This document shows, in pieces, positions 6,815 to 12,354 of a stretch of 14,668 nucleotides of DNA. A program made the position numbers and the translations under genes. This DNA comes from Chloroflexota bacterium. GTDB lineage: Bacteria > Chloroflexota > Anaerolineae > J102. Below the pieces are notes generated by a model that worked only from the letters and a program-made list of their open reading frames with translations, searched no databases and had not been told where the DNA came from. The stretch is from the NCBI GenBank assembly GCA_013152695.1, contig JAADFV010000309.1:23953-38620 (forward strand). The letters are read 5' to 3'. Positions within the stretch are counted from its first letter, which is position 1, and every line of letters begins with the position of its first letter.

Positions 6815-6841
6815 ATAGGGCTGGGAAACCAGATACCCTAT
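6815..6841 (+). promoter_or_regulatory. 5'-leader hairpin with GAAA tetraloop
   Basis: ATAGGG (6815-6820) pairs with CCCTAT (6836-6841). Directly inside, CTGG (6821-6824) pairs with CCAG (6829-6832) around a GAAA tetraloop (6825-6828), with a 3-nt ATA bulge on the right side. The element lies about 55 nt before the GH start codon and, if the upstream promoter is right, would be at the extreme 5' end of the mRNA. No T-run follows, so it is more likely a stabiliser or small regulatory RNA element than a terminator. Confidence 0.45.
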
Positions 6842-6896
6842 GTGATTATGTGTCATTGCCTGAATATCAAACTTCACATTGGAGGTACCCCTCGTT

Positions 6897-9449
6897 ATGC
6901 CTAAAAAGGGCACCCTTTTTTTTGCTGCTGCCATCCTTCTCCTGGTAGCGATTGCAGTTCCAACAGTATTTGCTGCCAATCAAAATAATTTGAATTCGGC
7001 CGCTTCCCTGAATGATAGCTCCCCGTCTACTCCGGTCGTCCAGCCCGAAGGCACCGATTGGACATTTCCTCCCGCAGGTCCCCGAGGTTTCTATATCGAA
7101 GCTTCTACGGACCCCACACGCGACCCCATCGATCCCGCTCCTCACTCCGCCGTGGGTGCGTTTTTCTTCCTGGCCTGGTCGCAATTGGAATATGGTAACA
7201 ATAATTATGACTGGAACAAGCTCGACAATCTCATCCAAAAGCAGCTCGACGCCGGTTATGAAGCTGTAGGCTTGGCTTTTTATACCTACACAGGCAGGCA
7301 GGGCGTCAGTTGTCCTGAGCAAGGTGTTTCTCATACCATGCCAGACTTTGTTCTCAGAGGGGCGGATGGTGTCGACAATACCGGAGATGAACCTGTTCTC
7401 GTTTCCAGTGACCCAGATCGCCGCATTGGCTGTGAGGGGGGTGACTGGCTTCTTCTAGACTACATGCACCCGTATTATCGCGCCCAGTACTCCGAGTTCA
7501 TCCACGCTCTTGCCGATCATTTGCTCAACAGCCCTTACCGCAGCAAAATTGCCTGGATTGCCACAGGCGTAGGTATGGATGGAGAAAATCGTGCCGCCGA
7601 CAACCGCGATACTGTGGGTCGCGATGAAGACTACCTCTTTAGCCCCATTTCTTCCGGCGGTGCCGGTTGGACGTTGTATGATTGGGAAGGATACGTAAAA
7701 TGGGTCATTGATGAATATACCGATGCCTTTTACGATGGCTCCGGCTTCCCACGCATCCAGGTCATCACACAAAACTCTCCTCATCCCGGTGTGAACGGTG
7801 GCCCCCTGACGCGTCGTGCTATTGCTCAATATGCAGCCACTAATCGTGTGGGTATTACCGTAAACAATATGCGCTCCGATTTCAACACGGTTGAAAAATG
7901 TGATCACCCCGATCCCAATAAGTGGTGCACCGGCATGTACGACCAGGCTCGACAGTACAACGATACCATCCCCATCGGCTTCGAGAGTTACGGCTACATG
8001 ATGAACACCGAAAACGAATTCTACTGGAGCGTAGCTCGTTCCTTCGATTTTCCCGGTGACTATTTCCGTCTCTCCTCTTTTTGGGATTATGCTGATAGCG
8101 AGAATCGACGTCTGGTAGCACAATGGGCCAAGAAATACTTTGGCACCGGCTTCCGTCCCGGCGAAAGCGAGCCCCCCAGCATCTGGTCCATGATGCGCGA
8201 ACACCGCAACCCTTGCATTAGCGGAGGCATGTACACCGATCCTTGTACCGATTGGCCCCACAACGGTAATTACGAGTTTAATCTTACCCAATTACATCTC
8301 TCCGATCAGGGCGGTGTGACCATTCCTGTAACAGATGATCCGCGCATTCATAACACGGGCTGGCCCGGTGTCATGGATAAGCCCTGGTACTACAATCCCG
8401 ATCCCTTCTCGCAAGCTCTATACGATGCCGGTTTGCTAAAATATTATGGTGATAGAGGCAATCAGATCGATCTAGATCCTGGTATGGTGGCGAGACGTAG
8501 CGATCAGGCATCGGGTAATTACCGCTTCATCTTCGATGCTGCTGATGCTTACTTTACTCGCAGCGGCGCTCCCGCCGAAAGTACCTTCAAGGTCATCATC
8601 AACGTCACCTATCTCGACTACGGTACTGACCAATGGAGCCTTATCTATGATTCGGTGACTGGTCCTAAGCCAGCTTTGCTTTACGCTATCAATGACTGGG
8701 ACCTTCCCAACGGTCTCGCCTTGGCAGGAGGACTTCCTTCCACAGGGAAAGTCCCTTACGATCCCAATAATCCTACCACCTGGGTGCAAAAAACAGGTAC
8801 GGGCAAGTGGAAAGTTGCTACTTTCAAGATCGACGATGGCGACTTCAACAATCTCCTCGTCGACCAAAAGGCCGATTTCTTTATCGACACGCGTGATGTC
8901 AATGGCCTAAACGATGGCGATGAATACATTCACTTTGTCGATGTACAAAAGGTAGCCGAGTTCATTGAAGTGACACCCACGCCGACTCCCACTGTTGCTC
9001 CAACAGATACGCCTACCCCGACGAACACACCAACACCCACTGCTACACCAATCCCCACCAACACCCCCACGCCTGCCCCCACTGCTACGCCCACGCCAAC
9101 CACGGGACGCATCAGCGGCAAAGTCTATGTCGATAACAACGGCAATAGTCAGTATGATGAAGGCGAGGGTCTGGAAGGGGCCATCTTAACCCTCTCGGTG
9201 GCTGGTGATGCAACGACAACCTCCGGCGCCGATGGTAGCTATCTCTTCAGCGATGTTCAGCCCGGCAGTTATCTGCTCAGCGAGACACCCCCCCAGGGAT
9301 ATGGTGAAGCCAAGCCTGTGAGTTCCTTGCTGGTACCTGTCTCTGCCAACACCGCCTTCACCTGGGACTTCCGTCACGACCCACTCCCCACGGCAACACC
9401 TACACCCACTTCACAACCCTCTCTCTACTTACCGCTCATTCAGAAATAG
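6897..9449 (+). CDS. Secreted glycoside-hydrolase-like protein with Thr-Pro linker
   Basis: This 850-residue exported protein has a signal peptide (about 1-27, ending PTVFAA). Residues 60-415 look like a beta/alpha barrel of the GH-A/GH42-like kind: WSQLEYGNNNYDW (94-106) resembles the W.x.E..G.YdW start of such barrels. IATGVGMDGE ends in E230 and IPIGFESYGY contains E363, the two best candidates for acid/base and nucleophile. Residues 525-690 look like a beta-sandwich, perhaps carbohydrate-binding. A Thr-Pro linker (692-736), an SdrD-B/Cna-B-like domain (737-828, with DNNGNSQYDEGEG and DGSYLFSDVQPGSY), a second short TP linker and a YLPLIQK tail (844-850) follow. The ATG at 6897 is preceded by GGAGGT (6881-6886); a TTG at 6879 overlaps that site and is rejected. 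The substrate is unknown, probably an extracellular polysaccharide. Confidence 0.75.
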   Translation: MPKKGTLFFAAAILLLVAIAVPTVFAANQNNLNSAASLNDSSPSTPVVQPEGTDWTFPPAGPRGFYIEASTDPTRDPIDPAPHSAVGAFFFLAWSQLEYGNNNYDWNKLDNLIQKQLDAGYEAVGLAFYTYTGRQGVSCPEQGVSHTMPDFVLRGADGVDNTGDEPVLVSSDPDRRIGCEGGDWLLLDYMHPYYRAQYSEFIHALADHLLNSPYRSKIAWIATGVGMDGENRAADNRDTVGRDEDYLFSPISSGGAGWTLYDWEGYVKWVIDEYTDAFYDGSGFPRIQVITQNSPHPGVNGGPLTRRAIAQYAATNRVGITVNNMRSDFNTVEKCDHPDPNKWCTGMYDQARQYNDTIPIGFESYGYMMNTENEFYWSVARSFDFPGDYFRLSSFWDYADSENRRLVAQWAKKYFGTGFRPGESEPPSIWSMMREHRNPCISGGMYTDPCTDWPHNGNYEFNLTQLHLSDQGGVTIPVTDDPRIHNTGWPGVMDKPWYYNPDPFSQALYDAGLLKYYGDRGNQIDLDPGMVARRSDQASGNYRFIFDAADAYFTRSGAPAESTFKVIINVTYLDYGTDQWSLIYDSVTGPKPALLYAINDWDLPNGLALAGGLPSTGKVPYDPNNPTTWVQKTGTGKWKVATFKIDDGDFNNLLVDQKADFFIDTRDVNGLNDGDEYIHFVDVQKVAEFIEVTPTPTPTVAPTDTPTPTNTPTPTATPIPTNTPTPAPTATPTPTTGRISGKVYVDNNGNSQYDEGEGLEGAILTLSVAGDATTTSGADGSYLFSDVQPGSYLLSETPPQGYGEAKPVSSLLVPVSANTAFTWDFRHDPLPTATPTPTSQPSLYLPLIQK
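8973..9104 (+). repeat. Thr-Pro linker repeat in GH-like protein
   Basis: Irregular ACN-CCN repeats encode a low-complexity linker of TPTP/TNTP/TATP units (residues 693-736). It separates the catalytic and beta-sandwich part from the SdrD-B-like domain. Such linkers are usually extended and often O-glycosylated. The codons vary within the array, so it is not a pure DNA microsatellite. Confidence 0.85.
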
Positions 9450-9457
9450 CACCCACC

Positions 9458-9488
9458 AGCCCCGCCGGAAGTATCCTCCGGTGGGGCT
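9458..9488 (+). promoter_or_regulatory. 12-bp intercistronic hairpin before DNRLRE gene
   Basis: AGCCCCGCCGGA (9458-9469) pairs with TCCGGTGGGGCT (9477-9488) over twelve pairs, one of them G-T, around a 7-nt loop. It lies 8 nt after the GH stop codon and ends 9 nt before the next ATG. The only purine-rich Shine-Dalgarno-like bases for that gene (GTGGGG, 9481-9486) lie inside the right arm. It is followed by GAATAATTC, not a T-run, so an intercistronic stability or translation-control element is more likely than a terminator. Confidence 0.55.
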
Positions 9489-9497
9489 GAATAATTC

Positions 9498-10757
9498 ATG
9501 TTTACAAGGCGTCATTTATCTCTTTTTCTGCTTACACTCACCTTATTTTTGACCTTGATGGGGTTAGGGTTTACCTTGACCTCACCCCCTGTGGCTGCAA
9601 GTCTTTCTGTGCAAACACCGATTGCCGCCACGCCTGCCTATTGCCACGGCTCTTATTTTGGTGACACCAGTGATGCAGAAAACACAATCGACGCCTACAG
9701 CTGCCGTGCCAATTGGCCCGAAACTGGACCTGAGCATTTCTACCGTTTAAAAATAAGATACACACAAGCCCTGACCCTCACCCTTAGCTATCCCAACAAT
9801 ACTGGCCAGGACCTCGATCTTTTCCTGCTCTCAGAGGATGATCCAAACGTCTGCTATGCCGGCGACGCCTTCATCATCGTTCCCGAGCTAACGGCCGGCG
9901 ATCACATTATTGTTGTTGACGGCTATGCTGGGAGCCAGGGCCCCTACGCCCTGACAGTCGATTGCGAGCAACAACCCCTCGCCACGGCCACTCCAACGGC
10001 CACACCCCTGCCTACGGCAACTCCCACTCCGCTTCCGCCCGTTACACCAACCCCCACACCCACCATCACACCCACGCGTGTTCGCCTTAATTACGATACC
10101 TATCTTCCCCGCCAGGCGCAACGATTTCCCCCGCCCACACCAGAGCCTATCCAGTTAATTCTCCAGCCAGGAGTCGCTGGTTACGCGGGGGTGCGCGATA
10201 GCTACCTCAACGCTTGGGAAATTACACAAAACTATGCTAAATTAGATAGGTTAGCCTTACGCCAACCCGATGTCATGGCTCCGCTCCTCATGTTCGACCT
10301 TTCTTCCCTTCCTGCGGACGCCCATATCACCCAAGCATTCCTGAACCTTTACGTCCTTAGCCAGAGCAACGACAACCCCGCGACCGTAGGCGTATATCGC
10401 CTCAATACCCCCTGGTCCGAAACTGCTGTTTCCTGGCAAATGGCAACAGAGACAGATCCCTGGCATACGCCAGGCGCCAATGCTGTTCCTGATGATCGTG
10501 AAGCCATTGCCCGTAGTTTTCAGCAAGTCGATTCTATCCAGCGCTGGTACACGTGGGATATTACAGCCCTTGTGCAAGAGTGGCTGCTCTTACCCGAAAG
10601 CAACCATGGTTTGATTCTCAAAGCCATGGCTGAGCCCCGTGTTCAATATGCTTTTGCCTCCGCCGAATATCCCAACCCTACCGCCCGTCCTCAACTCACC
10701 CTCTTTTATTGGACTTTGTCATCTGCCATCGCCGCGCGGGAGTCGCCACTCCCATGA
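9498..10757 (+). CDS. Secreted PPC-like / DNRLRE domain protein
   Basis: This 419-residue exported protein has a signal peptide (about 1-35). Residues 47-157 resemble a bacterial pre-peptidase C-terminal (PPC) beta-sandwich, with DLDLFLLSEDD (105-115) and LTAGDHIIVVDGYAGSQGPYAL split across 131-152. Four cysteines (49, 69, 119, 156) could form two disulphides. A Thr-Pro linker (162-193) leads, through a short TYLPRQ segment (201-206), to a DNRLRE-type (CBM96-like) domain at about 217-405. It shows the family's DSYLNAW start, LLMFDLSSLPADAHITQAFLNLY (split over 263-285), WDITALVQEWL (353-363) and a final PQLTLFY strand. No catalytic motif is visible; a surface-binding or matrix role is inferred. 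The ATG at 9498 lacks an accessible Shine-Dalgarno. Its stop overlaps the next start (ATGA). Confidence 0.75.
   Translation: MFTRRHLSLFLLTLTLFLTLMGLGFTLTSPPVAASLSVQTPIAATPAYCHGSYFGDTSDAENTIDAYSCRANWPETGPEHFYRLKIRYTQALTLTLSYPNNTGQDLDLFLLSEDDPNVCYAGDAFIIVPELTAGDHIIVVDGYAGSQGPYALTVDCEQQPLATATPTATPLPTATPTPLPPVTPTPTPTITPTRVRLNYDTYLPRQAQRFPPPTPEPIQLILQPGVAGYAGVRDSYLNAWEITQNYAKLDRLALRQPDVMAPLLMFDLSSLPADAHITQAFLNLYVLSQSNDNPATVGVYRLNTPWSETAVSWQMATETDPWHTPGANAVPDDREAIARSFQQVDSIQRWYTWDITALVQEWLLLPESNHGLILKAMAEPRVQYAFASAEYPNPTARPQLTLFYWTLSSAIAARESPLP
9981..10076 (+). repeat. Thr-Pro linker repeat in PPC/DNRLRE protein
   Basis: ACN-CCN-rich DNA encodes residues 162-193, a TATP/TPTP low-complexity linker between the PPC-like and DNRLRE-like domains. 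It resembles the linker of the preceding gene, which suggests that both proteins share the same export and surface environment. Confidence 0.8.
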
Positions 10758-11521
10758 CAAGGAATGATGCCGATATGATCACCACTGATACCCGTATTGT
10801 GGGTACTGCATTGCAGTCTACCGTTACTCCTCACTTCCAGGTTGCCCTTACAGAGACTGTGGTTCCACCAGCCGAACTTCCCACCGCTTATCGCTGGAGT
10901 AAACGCCTATTCGATATTTTGGCCGCGGGTGTACTCCTCATCATCTTCTCTCCACTACTTTTGTTAATCTATATCGCCATCAAAATCGATGATGGCGGGC
11001 CAGCGCTCATCATCCAGAAGCGTGTAGGTTTAGGTGGACAGATATTTTCCTTTTATAAGTTTCGTTCGATGGTGGTAGGCACCGAGCGTAATGAGGCAAA
11101 CAAGCTTTTTGCCCAACAAGTCATTCGTGGCGAAATTACGCAAGGGCCCCGCAGCAATGGTGGAGTCCTCAAACCGACAGGTAATGGGCGGGTGATTACA
11201 CGGGTAGGACGGCTTCTGCGCAAAACGAGTCTTGATGAGCTCCCGCAACTTTTCAACATTCTCAACGGCACCATGAGCCTGGTTGGCCCCCGGCCTTCCA
11301 TGGATTATGAGGTCGAGGCATATTATGACTGGTACATGCCCCGCCTCTCCGTCTTGCCCGGCATCACAGGTCTGGCGCAAATCAACGGCCGCAGCAGCAT
11401 ACCCTTCCCCGAAATCGTTCAGTGGGATCTGAAGTATATCGAAAACAGCTCTTTTTGGCTTGATCTTAAAATTCTGCTCAAAACGATCCCCGTTGTCATC
11501 GGTATGCGGCACACAGGCTAA
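10754..11521 (+). CDS. Sugar transferase, monotopic phosphoglycosyl transferase
   Basis: This protein likely transfers a sugar-1-phosphate from a nucleotide sugar to a polyprenyl phosphate carrier, the first membrane step of exopolysaccharide or glycan assembly. The 255-residue protein has a polar N-terminus, then KRLFD (50-54) and a hydrophobic re-entrant segment (about 55-77) with the Ser-Pro break at 66-67. QKRVG (88-92), KFRSM (102-106), [12 protein letters not shown] (155-166) with the catalytic Asp-Glu dyad D161-E162, SLVGPRP (175-181) and [13 protein letters not shown] (201-213) follow. It is the short catalytic form without the N-terminal membrane domain of WbaP/WcaJ. The start at 10754 gives a 4-bp ATGA overlap with the preceding secreted-protein gene; an in-frame TTG at 10709 lies inside that gene and is not favoured. 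The sugar is unknown. Confidence 0.9.
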   Translation: MTRNDADMITTDTRIVGTALQSTVTPHFQVALTETVVPPAELPTAYRWSKRLFDILAAGVLLIIFSPLLLLIYIAIKIDDGGPALIIQKRVGLGGQIFSFYKFRSMVVGTERNEANKLFAQQVIRGEITQGPRSNGGVLKPTGNGRVITRVGRLLRKTSLDELPQLFNILNGTMSLVGPRPSMDYEVEAYYDWYMPRLSVLPGITGLAQINGRSSIPFPEIVQWDLKYIENSSFWLDLKILLKTIPVVIGMRHTG

Positions 11522-11542
11522 ACGCAAGTGACGGCACGATTC

Positions 11543-11578
11543 AACTCCCAGTTTTTTACAGGCTGGGAGTTTTTGTTT
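11543..11578 (+). terminator. Strong intrinsic terminator of the surface-protein cluster
   Basis: AACTCCCAG (11543-11551) pairs with CTGGGAGTT (11563-11571), nine base pairs around an 11-nt loop, and runs into TTTTTGTTT (11570-11578). It lies 22 nt after the sugar transferase stop. The loop contains the stop codon (TAA) of the convergent NUDIX gene, and the right arm encodes that protein's last residues. Confidence 0.85.
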
Positions 11579-12242
11579 GCTGTAACGCCACAGCTTTTTC
11601 CAGCATGGTCACAAATTCAGCCAGGGCCATAGCCGTGGCTCCCCACACCTTATGTTGTCCCACAGCAAAATAGGGTATTCGGCGGAGGGTACCATCAATC
11701 ACACAAGTTTCCTTTTTCCAGTTACGGCGATCCAAAAAATGCCGTACCGGCACCTCGAGTAATTCACTGACTTCGGCTGGGTTGATACGCCATTGCGGGC
11801 GTTGTGGGGTGTAAGCGACGACAATTTGGATACAAAAATGACTGGGGGGGATGTAGATGTGTGTCAAACGTCCCAGCGGCTCGACCATTTTTGCCTTAAC
11901 CCCCACCTCTTCGTAAGCTTCTCGTAAAGCCGTATCGACTACTGATTCAGATTCATCGTCGCGTGAACCACCGGGAAAGGAGACCTGGCCTGGGTGTGAA
12001 GGTAGATGCTCGGGGCGCACAGTGAGTACTAGATACAACTCATCTTCGTGAGGATAGAGGAGCAATAAGACGGCTGCGCGACGACAGTCACGTGAACCTT
12101 GCTTATAGAGCTCAGGATCCAAACGCTCACGCGAGGCCATCAGAGCCTGGGCCGCTAAGCCCGGTCGCGGTAGGCTCATGGCCAGACGAACATCCTCGAG
12201 AGTGATGGAAGGGGCAGACAAAGGTTGTTCGAGAATTGTCAT
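11556..12242 (-). CDS. NUDIX hydrolase, CoA pyrophosphatase (NudL) type
   Basis: Members of this group cleave coenzyme A and its derivatives to phosphopantetheine compounds and 3',5'-ADP. The 228-residue protein carries the group's upstream segment LTVRPEHLPSHPGQVSFPGG (73-92), which flows into a Nudix box with G92, E99 and REAYEEVG (107-114). There are six residues between G92 and E99, not five, as is usual in this subgroup. A C-terminal VWGATAMALAEF (199-210) also matches the group. Substrate assignment rests on these motifs, and other nucleotide-linked substrates are possible. The gene follows comEC on the same strand after 112 bp, with its own likely -10. Its last codons and TAA stop lie inside the terminator of the convergent sugar transferase gene. 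The Shine-Dalgarno is weak (GGAT, 12244-12247). Confidence 0.88.
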   Translation of the reverse strand: MTILEQPLSAPSITLEDVRLAMSLPRPGLAAQALMASRERLDPELYKQGSRDCRRAAVLLLLYPHEDELYLVLTVRPEHLPSHPGQVSFPGGSRDDESESVVDTALREAYEEVGVKAKMVEPLGRLTHIYIPPSHFCIQIVVAYTPQRPQWRINPAEVSELLEVPVRHFLDRRNWKKETCVIDGTLRRIPYFAVGQHKVWGATAMALAEFVTMLEKAVALQQTKTPSL

Positions 12243-12354
12243 TATCCGTACAAGTCGATGATTCTAGAATACTGTGATGGGCACCATTATAGTCTAAACC
12301 AGGCCAACATTCATACTTCGACAGGGTTCGAGGTCGACCGTGTCAACGTTCGTG
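12243..12354 (-). promoter_or_regulatory. Intergenic region with likely -10 for NUDIX gene
   Basis: On the minus strand a perfect TATAAT (12291-12286) lies 43 nt upstream of the NUDIX start codon. The -35 region at 17-bp spacing (ATGAAT) is poor. Nearer the comEC stop, GACA (12320-12323) and TGTC (12340-12343) flank a GGT/ACC and CG/CG core, an imperfect hairpin with no T-run on either strand. Two TTGACA sequences (minus strand, starting 12357 and 12345) are not at a suitable distance from the TATAAT. Confidence 0.4.

Larger units (their letters stand above)
6496..6896. other. Noncoding stretch between HAD gene and secreted GH gene
   Basis: This 401-bp stretch has no credible gene. The aspartate operon ends with two consecutive in-frame stops (TGATGA). 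Two hairpins (6652-6685 and 6706-6722) may form the 3' end of that operon's transcript. A candidate promoter (6780-6808) and a 5'-leader hairpin (6815-6841) belong to the next gene. I see no recognisable riboswitch, and in particular the leader does not match the c-di-GMP-I consensus. Confidence 0.6.

Noticed and set aside
6815..6896. Leader of the GH gene as a c-di-GMP riboswitch
   Set aside because: A GAAA tetraloop hairpin before a surface-protein gene invites this idea, but the conserved core sequences of the c-di-GMP-I class are not present.
7455..8291. 278-codon minus-strand open frame opposite the GH-like gene
   Set aside because: A mirror of the plus-strand gene's codon pattern; no coherent domain or ribosome site.
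8973..9104. ACN-CCN repeats as a CRISPR-like or noncoding satellite
   Set aside because: The repeats are in frame, irregular at codon third positions and encode a Thr-Pro linker. There are no spacers.
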